Assembly (NCBI GenBank): GCA_029864235.1 | Contig: JAOTTW010000006.1 | Location: forward strand, 1-40,238 | DNA: 40,238 nucleotides | Direction of reading: 5' to 3' | DNA from: Candidatus Nitrosopumilus sp. | GTDB lineage: Archaea > Thermoproteota > Nitrososphaeria > Nitrososphaerales > Nitrosopumilaceae | Shown: positions 1-8,235 of the stretch, piece after piece | Position numbering within the stretch: position 1 is the first letter of the stretch | Layout of the letters: each line of letters begins with the position of its first letter | Translations under genes and position numbers: made by a program | Notes under the pieces: model-generated | What the model was told of the DNA's origin: nothing | Seen by the model: only the letters and a program-made list of their open reading frames with translations | Databases searched by the model: none

Positions 1-125
1 CAGAACCACAACCAGAACCACAACCAGAACCACAACCAGAACCACAACCAGAACCACAACCAGAACCACAACCAGAACCACAACCAGAACCACAACCAGA
101 ACCACAACCAGAACCACAACCAGAA
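1..125 (+). repeat. Perfect 12-bp tandem repeat (CAGAACCACAAC)n inside a CDS
   Basis: Ten consecutive identical copies of cagaaccacaac fill 1-120, followed by a partial unit at 121-125. The array is cut by the window edge, so the true copy number is higher or unknown. It is in frame and encodes (Pro-Glu-Pro-Gln)n. The lack of any synonymous change between copies suggests recent expansion by slippage or unequal recombination. Confidence 0.95.
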
Positions 126-422
126 ATCATTTCATCTAGTGAAGATCCATTTGAAGGAATTAGTGATGATGATATTGCAAACTATTCTGATCTTTATGAT
201 GTCCCTCCACCAGAAAATGATGATGAGGCAAAACAATTAGGTATAAAAATTCGAAATTGGATTAAACATGGAAGACCAAAATCTGAGGAATCTATCACTA
301 AAAAGATACAAGTAGATGATGAATTCATAGAAGAAAATATTCAGAATGATAAACAAAAACAAAATAAGGATGAAGTAAAACTAAAAAAGAAACGAGGTAT
401 TTTTGGGTTCTTTAGAAAATGA
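1..422 (+). CDS. C-terminal part of an unrecognised protein with PEPQ repeats (5' end outside window)
   Basis: The frame is open from the window start to TGA at 420-422, giving about 139 C-terminal residues. The first 40 or so are uninterrupted Pro-Glu-Pro-Gln units encoded by a perfect 12-bp tandem repeat. An acidic, Asp/Glu-rich linker follows, and the protein ends in a very basic tail (KKKRGIFGFFRK). No enzymatic motif is visible. The stop overlaps the argF start in an ATGA arrangement, so the two are probably co-transcribed and translationally coupled. The repeat is likely an extended, flexible linker, but the function and N-terminal domain cannot be judged from here. Confidence 0.75.
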   Translation, partial: EPQPEPQPEPQPEPQPEPQPEPQPEPQPEPQPEPQPEPQPEIISSSEDPFEGISDDDIANYSDLYDVPPPENDDEAKQLGIKIRNWIKHGRPKSEESITKKIQVDDEFIEENIQNDKQKQNKDEVKLKKKRGIFGFFRK

Positions 423-1333
423 TATTAAAAACAAAAGATTTACTTACTTTGGCAGAATTATCTCCAAAAGAATTCTCCCAATTAATTGAACTTTCAATTA
501 AACTTAAAAAAGAATTAAAAAAAGGTGGTACAAAACCTATACTTAAAAATAAAACACTATCGATGATATTTCAAAAACCTTCTACTCGAACTAGGGTAAG
601 TTTTGAAACCGGAATGTTTCAACTTGGCGGACATGCAATAAACCTCTCATCAAATGATATGCAATTATCTCGGGGTGAATCTCTAGAAGATACTGCAAAA
701 ACTCTTTCACGTTATACTGATTGCATTATGGCAAGAGTTTATGATCATGATTTGTTAGAAAAATTATCCAAGCATGCTACTGTTCCTGTGATTAATGGTC
801 TTTCTGATTCTTTTCATCCGTGTCAAATTTTAGCTGATTTTATGACAATCAAAGAACAAAAAGGAAAACTGGAAGGTTTGAAAATTGCATGGATTGGTGA
901 TGGTAATAATGTATGTAATTCCATGATTTATGGCTGTGCATTATCCGGAGTAAAAATTTCAATTGCTACGCCTAAAGGATTTGAACCCAACAAAGTAGTT
1001 ATAAAAGAATCTAAAAAGTCCACTGAGATTGAGCTTACTTCTGATCCAATGAAATCTATATCTGACGCTGATGTTGTAGTGACTGATACTTTTACATCTA
1101 TTCATAATAGCGATCCAAAACGAATCAAAAAATTTCTCCCAAAATTTCAAGTAAATCCCACCTTGATGAAAAATTCAAAAAATAACTCAATCTTCATGCA
1201 TTGTCTTCCTGCCAAAAGAGGAAACGAAGTGACCTCTTCTGTAATTGATGGTCCTCAATCTGTTGTTTGGGATGAAGCAGAAAACCGTTTACATACACAA
1301 AAAGCATTATTAGTTTCTCTAATTCGCGCTTAA
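419..1333 (+). CDS. argF: Ornithine carbamoyltransferase
   Basis: This enzyme makes citrulline from carbamoyl phosphate and ornithine in arginine biosynthesis, in the cytoplasm. Its 304 residues match the usual length of about 300-330. The carbamoyl-phosphate motif STRTR is at residues 55-59, HPCQ at 133-136 and the ornithine-side HCLP loop at 261-264. The DTFTS segment takes the place of the SMG loop of many family members. The ATG at 419 overlaps the stop of the upstream gene by 4 nt. The gene lies just ahead of the ribosomal protein operon, but a TATA-like box at 1336-1343 suggests that operon has its own promoter. HCLP favours ornithine over aspartate carbamoyltransferase. Confidence 0.95.
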   Translation: MILKTKDLLTLAELSPKEFSQLIELSIKLKKELKKGGTKPILKNKTLSMIFQKPSTRTRVSFETGMFQLGGHAINLSSNDMQLSRGESLEDTAKTLSRYTDCIMARVYDHDLLEKLSKHATVPVINGLSDSFHPCQILADFMTIKEQKGKLEGLKIAWIGDGNNVCNSMIYGCALSGVKISIATPKGFEPNKVVIKESKKSTEIELTSDPMKSISDADVVVTDTFTSIHNSDPKRIKKFLPKFQVNPTLMKNSKNNSIFMHCLPAKRGNEVTSSVIDGPQSVVWDEAENRLHTQKALLVSLIRA

Positions 1334-1335
1334 CG

Positions 1336-1343
1336 TATATAAG
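1336..1343 (+). promoter_or_regulatory. TATA box for the rpl18-cbf5 operon
   Basis: The sequence tatataag ends 26 nt before the rpl18 ATG at 1370. This spacing predicts an mRNA with little or no leader. It separates argF from the ribosomal operon. Confidence 0.6.
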
Positions 1344-1369
1344 AGCAGATTCAAACTCGTGTTCTATAG

Positions 1370-1852
1370 ATGGCATATTCAAAGATCTTGAGAAGACTTA
1401 GAGAAGAAAAGACCAATTATAAAAAAAGAGGTACTATGTTAATGGGCAAACGTGACTTTATCACAGTTAACATTACTAATGAAAATACCCAAGTTCAAAT
1501 TCTAACACCGGGAATGACTGGTGATAAGGTTATTGCATATGCACATTCACGTTATTTGCTTGAAAAAGGTTGGAAAGGATCTAGAAAAAGTGTTCCTGCA
1601 GCATATCTTACTGGTTATCTTGCTGGAAAGAAAGCATTAGGGCAAGGAGCAAAAGATGCAATATTGTATACTGGTACTAGAAAATACACTCAAAGAATGG
1701 CCGCAGCCTTGAAAGGAGTTATTGATGCTGGTGTTAAAATTCCTGCAGATTCAGAAACATTTCCACCTGATGAAAGAATTAACGGTGAACATCTAAAAGT
1801 TAAAAATGATATTTCTAAAATCAAGTCTACAATTGATAGTGAGGTCAAATAA
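1370..1852 (+). CDS. rpl18: Large ribosomal subunit protein uL18
   Basis: uL18 is a 5S rRNA-binding protein of the large subunit. The 160-residue product has the archaeal/eukaryotic-type body: a basic N-terminus (LRRLREEKTNYKKR), the central AYAHSRYLLEKGWKG segment and the LTGYLAGKKAL helix. A TATA-like element at 1336-1343 places the transcript start close to the ATG. It is the first gene of a + strand run of rpl18, rps5, rpl30, rpl15 and secY, the archaeal spc-operon order. The gap to rps5 is 2 nt. Confidence 0.95.
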   Translation: MAYSKILRRLREEKTNYKKRGTMLMGKRDFITVNITNENTQVQILTPGMTGDKVIAYAHSRYLLEKGWKGSRKSVPAAYLTGYLAGKKALGQGAKDAILYTGTRKYTQRMAAALKGVIDAGVKIPADSETFPPDERINGEHLKVKNDISKIKSTIDSEVK

Positions 1853-1854
1853 AA

Positions 1855-2505
1855 ATGAGTCAAAGAACACAAAGCCGAAGTGGTGGACAAAGAAGACCTA
1901 GAAGAGAACCTGAAGAGGAAGTTTGGATTCCAAAAACAGTTTTGGGACAAAAAGTAGCGTCTGGTGAAATTACTTCAATTGAAGAAATTATTCAAGATGG
2001 TCTCCGAATTCAAGAGGCTGGAATAATTAAAAAATTACTTCCTGACTTAAAGAGTGAAGTAGTTGATGTTGGTATAATTCAAAAGATGACATCAAATGGG
2101 CAATCAACTAGATTCAAAGCTATTGTTGCAGCAGGTAATGAAAATGGTTACTTGGGGATTGGTCGAGGCAAATCAAAACAAATGAGGATTGCAATTGAAA
2201 AGGCAACTAATCAGGCATTACTAAATGTCGGCCCTATTAAATTAGGATGTGGGAGCTGGGAATGTAGATGTGATGAAAAGCATTCTGTCCCTTTTAAAAT
2301 TAGAGGTAAGGGTGGAAGTGTAACAATCGAGATTATTCCTGCACCACGTGGATTAGGTTTAGTTGCTGGTGGTAAAATTAAACGATTATTGGAATTGGCA
2401 GGGTTAAAAGATGCATGGACAACTGCAAAAGGTTCTACTCCTACAATGAGTTCCACATCAAAAGCAATATTGGATTGTCTTAGACAGACATTTAGTCAAG
2501 GTTGA
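1855..2505 (+). CDS. rps5: Small ribosomal subunit protein uS5
   Basis: uS5 helps control decoding accuracy on the 30S subunit. The 216-residue protein has a basic Arg/Gly/Gln-rich N-terminus, the S5 double-stranded-RNA-binding fold at about residues 60-130 (with GYLGIGRGKSKQMRIAIEKA) and the S5 C-terminal domain (APRGLGLVAGG). It is archaeal/eukaryotic in type. The insert around CGSWECRC is typical of archaeal S5 as far as I can recall. It sits between rpl18 (2 nt upstream) and rpl30 (6 nt downstream). Confidence 0.95.
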   Translation: MSQRTQSRSGGQRRPRREPEEEVWIPKTVLGQKVASGEITSIEEIIQDGLRIQEAGIIKKLLPDLKSEVVDVGIIQKMTSNGQSTRFKAIVAAGNENGYLGIGRGKSKQMRIAIEKATNQALLNVGPIKLGCGSWECRCDEKHSVPFKIRGKGGSVTIEIIPAPRGLGLVAGGKIKRLLELAGLKDAWTTAKGSTPTMSSTSKAILDCLRQTFSQG

Positions 2506-2511
2506 TAGAAT

Positions 2512-2979
2512 ATGGTAAATGCATTTCTTGTTGTTAGAATAAAGGGTCAAGCAGATGTTCCTCACTGGGCAACAACTACTATGCAATTGCTAAAATTAGA
2601 AAAGAAATATCGTGCTACGATACTTCCAGCAAAAGACAATACTTTGGGTATGTTGAACAAAATAAAACACTATGTTTCTTGGATTGAACTTGATACAGAT
2701 TTGGCTAAGGATCTCTTAGATAAAAAAGCTAGAAAGTCTGGTTATCAAAAAATTACTTCTGATGATGTTAAAGAATTAGGTTTTGCAAATACTGATGAAC
2801 TTGCAACAGCTTTGTCTGAAGGAAAAGTTACTTTGTCAAAGTTGAAACCACTAAAACCATGGTTTGCTCTAGCTCCACCTCGATATGGATTCAAACGTAG
2901 TACAAAGAGGTTGTATGGTCAAAAAGGTGTTCTGGGGGAAAACAAGGATCTTGGAACTTTAGTAAGGAATATGATGTAA
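2512..2979 (+). CDS. rpl30: Large ribosomal subunit protein uL30
   Basis: The 155-residue protein has the long archaeal/eukaryotic uL30 form. It starts with the L30 beta strand (FLVVRIKGQADVP) and TMQLLKLEKKYRATILP, and ends with the archaeal extension containing LAPPRYGFKRSTKRLYGQKG. Its position between rps5 and rpl15 fits the conserved ribosomal operon; only 1 nt separates it from rpl15. Confidence 0.95.
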   Translation: MVNAFLVVRIKGQADVPHWATTTMQLLKLEKKYRATILPAKDNTLGMLNKIKHYVSWIELDTDLAKDLLDKKARKSGYQKITSDDVKELGFANTDELATALSEGKVTLSKLKPLKPWFALAPPRYGFKRSTKRLYGQKGVLGENKDLGTLVRNMM

Positions 2980-2980
2980 A

Positions 2981-3406
2981 ATGGCAACACGATTAAGAAA
3001 AACAAGAAAACTTAGAGGCGGGCGAAATATGGGATGGGGACAAATAGGTCAACACCGTGCAAGCGGTCACAAAGGTGGTCTTGGAGTTTCTGGTATGATG
3101 AAATATCATTATAGTACTTTGTTAAAAGAAGATCCTAATCATTTTGGACATGATTCTACTCATCCACCTCACCCAAACATTACAAAAAAATGGGCTAGCG
3201 TCCGTGATCTCGATGATCTATTCTCAAAATTCGGAAAAGAAGAAGAAGGCAAAAAAATCATTGACCTTGGAGCAGCTGGTTTTGACAAGCTTCTTGGTGG
3301 CGGTAAAGTCTCAAATACATATACTGTCAAAGTGAATAAATTTACCGCAACATCTGAAGAGAAGATTAAAGCCGTAGGGGGAGAAGTGTTAGCTGATAAT
3401 GGCTGA
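2981..3406 (+). CDS. rpl15: Large ribosomal subunit protein uL15
   Basis: The 141-residue protein begins with the highly basic, glycine-rich L15 tail (RKTRKLRGGRNMGWGQIGQHR followed by a KGG segment) that threads into 23S rRNA. It ends with the small globular domain (KIIDLGAAGFDKLLGGGKV). The overlap of 8 nt with secY downstream suggests translational coupling, as in many archaea. Confidence 0.95.
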   Translation: MATRLRKTRKLRGGRNMGWGQIGQHRASGHKGGLGVSGMMKYHYSTLLKEDPNHFGHDSTHPPHPNITKKWASVRDLDDLFSKFGKEEEGKKIIDLGAAGFDKLLGGGKVSNTYTVKVNKFTATSEEKIKAVGGEVLADNG

Positions 3407-4829
3407 AAGTACAGTAACAAATATTATTAGAAAAGTGGTTTTTAAGGCAGAACCTTATATTCCCCAAGTTCCTAAGCCCAAAAAGAAAATTCCATTATCT
3501 ACCAGATTGCTTTGGTGTGGTGTTGCATTACTTATCTATATGGTGATGGGTCAAACTCCATTATTTGGAGCAACCGCACCTGAATTTGATTTTCTTCAAT
3601 TTGCAAGAGTAATTTTTGCCTCTCAACAAGGAACTTTGGTTGAATTAGGAATTGGTCCTATTGTAACTGCAGGTCTTTTGATGCAATTATTAAGGGGTTC
3701 TGAAATTTTGAGATTTGATTTCAAGAAACCAGAAGAAAGAGGAATATTTCAAACTGCTACAAAGTTAGTAACTTATGTTGTAATTGTTGCTGAATCTATT
3801 GTTTATGCCGCAGCAGTATATGGTCCGGGAATTTCAGAGCCCTATGTTTTGTATGTGATGATAGGCCAATTAATGGCGGCATCAATTATAATCATGTTTC
3901 TAGACGAGTTAATTCAAAAAGGATGGGGTCTAGGAAGTGGAATCAGTTTATTCATTATGGCTGGAGTTGCTCAGCAAATTCTATGGAGTTTGTTTAGTCC
4001 ATTACCTGCTGGTGATGGAGGAACAATTGGAATTATTCCATACATTGGCCAATCCATAATGAGTGGTGATATCTCTAATATCTTATTCCGTTCAAATCAA
4101 CTCCCAAGTATCTTTGGACTGTGTCTCACTGCAGGAGTCTTACTGATTCTTGTCTTTACTCAGGGAATGAAGATTGAAATCCCAATTGTATCTACAAAAT
4201 ATCGAGGTTTCTCAGCAGTTTACCCAATCAAATTGATGTATGTATCAAATATTCCTGTAATCTTGGCATCTGCACTTACAGCAAACGCTGTATTTATTGG
4301 TCAAATGTTTTGGGCCAACTTCAACCCTAGAAACAATAATGCGTTTATGAATATTATTGGTCAGTTTGACCCCACAAGCCCATCTACACCTATAGGCGGA
4401 ATCATATACTATATCACTCCACCAAGAGGCTTAGATGTAGCTGCTTTAGATCCTGCAAGGGCAGTTGGTTATGTACTATTTATGATTGGAATTGTGGTTG
4501 TCTTTGGCAGGCTGTGGGTTGAATTGGGAGGTCTATCTCCAAAGAGTGCAGCTCAAAACTTACTTGATGCTGATGTACAAATTCCTGGATTTCGAAGATC
4601 AAACAAACCTGTTGAGGCATTACTCAACAAATACATTCCATCTGTAACTATTATTGGTTCTATAATTCTAGGTGCATTAGCAGGTGTCTCAGATGTATTG
4701 GGAGTATTTGGCTCTGGAATAGGAATTTTACTTATGGTTGATATTCTAATTAATTATTACACTCAACTAGTAAGAGAACAGGTAGAAGTTGTAATGCCAC
4801 GGCTAGGTGCTTTACTTGGTAGAAAATAA
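3399..4829 (+). CDS. secY: Protein translocase channel subunit SecY/Sec61alpha
   Basis: SecY forms the membrane pore for secretion and membrane-protein insertion. The 476-residue product is the expected size and has about ten hydrophobic segments. Family landmarks include the GQTPLFGA region after TM1, RFDFKKPEERGIFQTATKL, GWGLGSGISLFIMAGV and the late cytosolic loop FGRLWVELGGLSPKSAAQNL. It overlaps rpl15 by 8 nt and the adenylate kinase gene at its 3' end, in the order conserved across archaea. Confidence 0.97.
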   Translation: MAESTVTNIIRKVVFKAEPYIPQVPKPKKKIPLSTRLLWCGVALLIYMVMGQTPLFGATAPEFDFLQFARVIFASQQGTLVELGIGPIVTAGLLMQLLRGSEILRFDFKKPEERGIFQTATKLVTYVVIVAESIVYAAAVYGPGISEPYVLYVMIGQLMAASIIIMFLDELIQKGWGLGSGISLFIMAGVAQQILWSLFSPLPAGDGGTIGIIPYIGQSIMSGDISNILFRSNQLPSIFGLCLTAGVLLILVFTQGMKIEIPIVSTKYRGFSAVYPIKLMYVSNIPVILASALTANAVFIGQMFWANFNPRNNNAFMNIIGQFDPTSPSTPIGGIIYYITPPRGLDVAALDPARAVGYVLFMIGIVVVFGRLWVELGGLSPKSAAQNLLDADVQIPGFRRSNKPVEALLNKYIPSVTIIGSIILGALAGVSDVLGVFGSGIGILLMVDILINYYTQLVREQVEVVMPRLGALLGRK

Positions 4830-5394
4830 GAAAGTAGTAATGGTAGGAATACCTGGAGTTGGAAAAACTTCTCTTTTAAAACGGGTTGTAGAAATTTTAA
4901 AAGAACGTAACAAAACTGTAAGTGTTTTTAGTTTTGGAACTCTAATGTTTGACGTAGCAAAAGATAATAATATTCAAGATAGAGATGAACTAAGAAAACT
5001 GCCTGTAATCGACCAACAAAAATTACAAAAGATTGCAGCAGAAAAACTTTCTAGTGTGACTGATGAGGTGGTAATTATTGACACTCATGCTTTCATCAAC
5101 TCTTCAGAGGGATATTATCCTGGATTGCCAGAACATGTGCTAAAAATAATAAAACCAACTAACTTTGTTTCAGTCTCTGCAAAGCCTGAAGAAATTTACA
5201 GTAGAAGAATTAAGGATTTTACTAGAAATCGCGATAAAATTACTTTATCAAATATAAAAAAAGAATTGGACTTTCAATCAGGATTTATTTCTGCATACGC
5301 TGTAATTTCTGGCTCACCTATAAAATACGTGCTTAATAGAGAGGGAAAGATTGATGAAGCTGCTGATAAAATAATTAATGCTATAGGACTGTAA
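4816..5394 (+). CDS. adkA: Archaeal-type adenylate kinase
   Basis: This nucleotide kinase interconverts ATP + AMP and 2 ADP. The P-loop GIPGVGKT is near the N-terminus, followed by the archaeal AdkA pattern (SFGTLMFDVAK, IDTHAFI, PEEIYSRRIKDFTRNRDKI) rather than the bacterial Adk lid. I prefer TTG at 4816, which puts the P-loop around residue 11; GTG at 4807 in the same frame is possible. Either start overlaps secY by 14-23 nt. Its place between secY and the DUF106 gene is the typical archaeal arrangement. Confidence 0.88.
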   Translation: MVENKKVVMVGIPGVGKTSLLKRVVEILKERNKTVSVFSFGTLMFDVAKDNNIQDRDELRKLPVIDQQKLQKIAAEKLSSVTDEVVIIDTHAFINSSEGYYPGLPEHVLKIIKPTNFVSVSAKPEEIYSRRIKDFTRNRDKITLSNIKKELDFQSGFISAYAVISGSPIKYVLNREGKIDEAADKIINAIGL

Positions 5395-5397
5395 ACA

Positions 5398-6021
5398 TTG
5401 GACTTTAATTTCATTTTCTTATTTTTGGATTCTCTCTTCTTACAGTTTGATTTTATTGGAGGGGAACAAGGTGCTTTAGGTAGTGACGATCCTATTGTAC
5501 AAGGATTAATCACTTCAATGTTTGCAGTAAGTGGATTTGGAATATTGTTGAATCTTTTCAACGCTGCTGTAAGAAAAAAAATGGTTGATCAAACCAAATT
5601 AAAACGAATAATGAAAGAAACCAGAGCATTTCAAAAAGAAAGAATGGCTGCAATGAGGGCAAAAGATCAAGCTAAGACTAATGAACTAAACAAAAAATCT
5701 GCATACATGAACAAAATGTCAATGGAAATGATGCAAATGAATATGAGACCAATGCTGATTACTTTTGTACCTTTAATTCTAATATTTTACTTGGTATTAC
5801 CTCAACTCTTTGCATACACAGTAGCAATTTCTCCAATTCCTCTAAACGTCATTCCTGGTGACTTTTTCCAACTAACTTGTACCGCTGCACAAGCAGCAGA
5901 TCCTGAACATGTCTGTAAAGAAGAAAATGCATTATTCCTTTGGGCTTGGTATTTTCTTTCATCAATTGCGTTTAGTGGTATAATTATGAAACTAACCAAA
6001 ACATCAATGGATCTTAGTTGA
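5398..6021 (+). CDS. DUF106 / EMC3-type membrane insertase (YidC-Oxa1 superfamily)
   Basis: A 207-residue membrane protein with predicted segments near residues 35-55, 117-140 and 178-200. Between the first two lies a charged cytosolic coiled-coil region (RIMKETRAFQKERMAAMRAKD). This is the topology of archaeal DUF106 proteins, which are related to YidC, Oxa1 and EMC3 and are thought to help insert membrane proteins. The start is TTG at 5398, three nt after adkA. The position beside secY supports a role in membrane protein biogenesis. It overlaps cmk by 4 nt. Confidence 0.85.
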   Translation: MDFNFIFLFLDSLFLQFDFIGGEQGALGSDDPIVQGLITSMFAVSGFGILLNLFNAAVRKKMVDQTKLKRIMKETRAFQKERMAAMRAKDQAKTNELNKKSAYMNKMSMEMMQMNMRPMLITFVPLILIFYLVLPQLFAYTVAISPIPLNVIPGDFFQLTCTAAQAADPEHVCKEENALFLWAWYFLSSIAFSGIIMKLTKTSMDLS

Positions 6022-6578
6022 CAAAATCAATTGTAATCTCTGGTCCGCCTGCAGTTGGAAAAACCACCATCGCCAAAGGTTTAGCTGAGGAATTCAATCT
6101 GACATATATCAGTGGAGGTGATGTGCTCAAAGAGATGGCAAAGGAACAAGGATTTAACTCTGATGGTGATGATTGGTGGGATACTAACGAAGGAATGGAG
6201 TTTCTTGCTCAACGTGAACAAAACGATAAATTTGATAAAACATTAGATGAAAAATTAATTGCTCTTTTTAATCAAGGTGGAATGGTAATAACTAGCTACA
6301 CTCTACCTTGGATAGTTAAAGATGGAATAAAGATTTGGTTAGACGGTTCTCATGAAAGCAGTTCAAAAAGAATGCAAACTAGAGATAACATGAGTTCTGA
6401 GAAAGCATATGAAGTAACAAAAAAGCGATTCAACAAAAATAAAGCATTGTATAAAAAATTATACAATTTTGATTTTGGTGATGATAAATCTGTGTTTGAT
6501 TTAACTATTAACACAGACAATCTAACAGCGCAACAAGTAATCGATGTGGCAAAAGAAACTGTGAGAAAATTACTATGA
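6018..6578 (+). CDS. cmk: Cytidylate kinase (archaeal type)
   Basis: Phosphorylates CMP/dCMP. The 186-residue protein opens with the P-loop GPPAVGKTT followed by ISGGDVLKEMA, as in short archaeal Cmk. A lid-like basic stretch (RMQTRDNMSSEKAYEVTKKR) follows. The start is TTG at 6018, overlapping the DUF106 gene by 4 nt, and the end overlaps the cbf5 ATG by 4 nt. The secY-adk-DUF106-cmk-cbf5 order is a widespread archaeal module. Confidence 0.9.
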   Translation: MTKSIVISGPPAVGKTTIAKGLAEEFNLTYISGGDVLKEMAKEQGFNSDGDDWWDTNEGMEFLAQREQNDKFDKTLDEKLIALFNQGGMVITSYTLPWIVKDGIKIWLDGSHESSSKRMQTRDNMSSEKAYEVTKKRFNKNKALYKKLYNFDFGDDKSVFDLTINTDNLTAQQVIDVAKETVRKLL

Positions 6579-7573
6579 CACTAAAACAACTTGAAAGTCT
6601 TGTTGTAATTGATCAAGACATTACTGATGATGCTTATGGAACATATTATGATAAAAGAACGCTGGAACAATTGTTAAATTATGGAATAATACTTTTGGAC
6701 AAACCTCCAGGACCAACTAGTCATGAAACTGTTGCTTGGGTAAAAAGAATTTTAAAAATTCCAAAAATTGGTCATAGTGGCACACTTGATCCTCAGGTTT
6801 CGGGAGTGCTACCTCTTGGATTAGGCGAGGCAACAAAAGCACTTGGTGTCTTGCTTTATGGTCCAAAAGAATATCATGCACTTGGACGAGTCCATTCACT
6901 TCCTTCAAAAGAAAAACTTGATGAGATACTGAACTTGTTTAAAGGTGAAATTTATCAAAAACCCCCTCAGCGTTCTGCAGTTGTACGAAAAACAAGAAGT
7001 AGAACTATCTATGAACTTGAAATTCTAGAGCAAAAAGAAAGACTACTATTGATGCGTATACTGTGTGAGGCTGGAACCTATATTAGAAAATTATATTATG
7101 ACATTGGAGAAATTTTGGGACCTGGTGGCACCATGATAGAACTTAGACGAACTAGGGTTGATCAATTCCGTGAAACAGATGGGTTAGTAACAATGCATGA
7201 ATTAGCAGATGCATTTGCATTATGGGAAGAAAAAAAGGATGACTCTAAACTTTTGAAAATAATAAAACCCGTTGAACTAACACTAAGTGAATTAAAATCT
7301 GTTGTAATTCGAGATTCCGCAGTTGATGCATTATGTCATGGTGCTCAACTAGCAATTCCTGGAATATTGCAAATATCTCCTAATCTAAAAAAAGGTGATA
7401 TTGTAGGAATCTATACTCAAAAAGGTGAGGCAGTAGCACTTGCAGAATCATTAATGTCAGAAGAAGAAATACGTGATGCCACAAAAGGATATGCGTTTGA
7501 AACAAAAAGAATCATTATGGCCCCAAACATATATCCAAAAAAATGGAGAACCAAACTAACCCATAAGGAATAA
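6575..7573 (+). CDS. cbf5: tRNA/rRNA pseudouridine synthase Cbf5 (dyskerin homologue)
   Basis: Catalytic subunit of archaeal box H/ACA RNPs, which makes pseudouridine in rRNA and can act on tRNA U55. The 332-residue protein has the TruB/Cbf5 core with LLDKPPGPTSHE and the catalytic-Asp motif GHSGTLDPQVSGVLPLGLG. Other core motifs are KPPQRSAVVRKTRSRTIYELE and the loop CEAGTYIRKLYYDIG. A PUA domain occupies about residues 245-325. It is the last gene of the ribosomal/secY operon. Confidence 0.96.
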   Translation: MTLKQLESLVVIDQDITDDAYGTYYDKRTLEQLLNYGIILLDKPPGPTSHETVAWVKRILKIPKIGHSGTLDPQVSGVLPLGLGEATKALGVLLYGPKEYHALGRVHSLPSKEKLDEILNLFKGEIYQKPPQRSAVVRKTRSRTIYELEILEQKERLLLMRILCEAGTYIRKLYYDIGEILGPGGTMIELRRTRVDQFRETDGLVTMHELADAFALWEEKKDDSKLLKIIKPVELTLSELKSVVIRDSAVDALCHGAQLAIPGILQISPNLKKGDIVGIYTQKGEAVALAESLMSEEEIRDATKGYAFETKRIIMAPNIYPKKWRTKLTHKE

Positions 7574-7586
7574 CTTGCATTAGAAA

Positions 7587-8033
7587 ATGTTTGCAAAAAG
7601 TCTTGTGGTCTTTGTTTGTGTAGGTATTTTAACAGGGTTTCTCTTTGGCATTTATCTTCTTGATGTAAAAAACACTAGTCAGCTTGTTTATGTTGAAGGG
7701 TCTTCTCTTTCAATTGTTACTGAAAAATCTGATTTTAAAAAAGGAGAGGAAATTAAAATTAAAATTATAAATTCTGGAACAACTCCTTTGACTTTTTCAG
7801 ATTCCTCATATGGACTACGTATTACTGGTCTTTCTGGAATGCTAATGTATTCACCAACATCGGCCCAAGTAATTTCAAACCTAGAACCAAAAGAAGAGAT
7901 TGAATTTGTTTGGAGACAAATTAAAAATGACGGAGAACCTATATTGGAGGGTTTGTACAAAATTTATGTCAAGGGAATAGATGATAAGGAAAATAAAGTA
8001 GAAAAATCAATCACCATAAATATTTGGAAGTAG
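7587..8033 (+). CDS. Membrane-anchored protein with a predicted beta-sandwich domain
   Basis: A 148-residue protein with one N-terminal hydrophobic segment (about residues 5-25, FAKSLVVFVCVGILTGFLFG). It is followed by an extracytoplasmic domain rich in predicted beta strands (EEIKIKIINSGTTPLTF, EPKEEIEFVWRQ, GLYKIYVKGID). This pattern resembles Ig-like/BsuPI-type domains, but that is a weak resemblance. It lies 13 nt after cbf5, so it could be read from the same transcript, and ends shortly before the tRNA gene. No enzymatic residues are evident. Confidence 0.7.
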   Translation: MFAKSLVVFVCVGILTGFLFGIYLLDVKNTSQLVYVEGSSLSIVTEKSDFKKGEEIKIKIINSGTTPLTFSDSSYGLRITGLSGMLMYSPTSAQVISNLEPKEEIEFVWRQIKNDGEPILEGLYKIYVKGIDDKENKVEKSITINIWK

Positions 8034-8053
8034 TTTCTTTGTTTCTAACACAA

Positions 8054-8060
8054 TATATAA
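8054..8060 (+). promoter_or_regulatory. TATA box for tRNA-Ser
   Basis: The sequence tatataa lies 37 nt before the tRNA 5' end. This would give a precursor with a leader of roughly 10-15 nt, to be removed by RNase P. Confidence 0.5.
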
Positions 8061-8096
8061 TCAAATTTTCCCGAATTAATCTGTCGAAAGACATGT

Positions 8097-8196
8097 GCCG
8101 GGGTCGCCTAGCCTGGTAGGGCGCGCGCCTGGAAATAATTACCATAAAGCGCGTTCTCGCAAGGGAACGGGAGTTCAAATCTCCCTCCCGGCGCCA
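8097..8196 (+). tRNA. tRNA-Ser(GGA) with a 13-nt intron and encoded CCA
   Basis: All arms can be folded. The acceptor GCCGGGG (8097-8103) pairs with TCCCGGC (8186-8192), with one G-U. The D stem GCC/GGC is 8106-8108/8120-8122 and the anticodon stem CGCGC/GCGCG is 8124-8128/8149-8153. The long variable arm TTCTC-GCAA-GGGAA (8154-8167) marks a class II tRNA. The T arm is GGGAG-TTCAAAT-CTCCC (8169-8185), then discriminator G and encoded CCA. The anticodon loop reads C-T-GGA-A, then 13 extra bases (about 8135-8147), then A38, giving anticodon GGA for serine. The extra bases sit at the canonical 37/38 intron site of archaeal tRNAs. Confidence 0.93.
8135..8147 (+). other. tRNA-Ser intron, 13 nt, position 37/38
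   Basis: Removing these bases (ataattaccataa) restores a 7-nt anticodon loop. UGG of the anticodon region (8130-8132) can pair with CCA (8142-8144) inside the intron, with A-U pairs 8134/8140 and 8135/8139. This forms a small, relaxed bulge-helix-bulge-like substrate for the splicing endonuclease. Exact boundaries could shift by a base. Confidence 0.75.
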
Positions 8197-8235
8197 TTCA
8201 CAATAAATTAATGACAAGAAATCCTTATTTCATTA

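Noticed and set aside
1-125. Possible CRISPR-like or intergenic satellite array
   Set aside because: The units are contiguous with no spacers, 12 bp long and in frame with a coding sequence, so it is a coding repeat.
8011-8217. 68-codon frame on the - strand over the tRNA gene
   Set aside because: It is the complement of tRNA-Ser and has no protein-like features.
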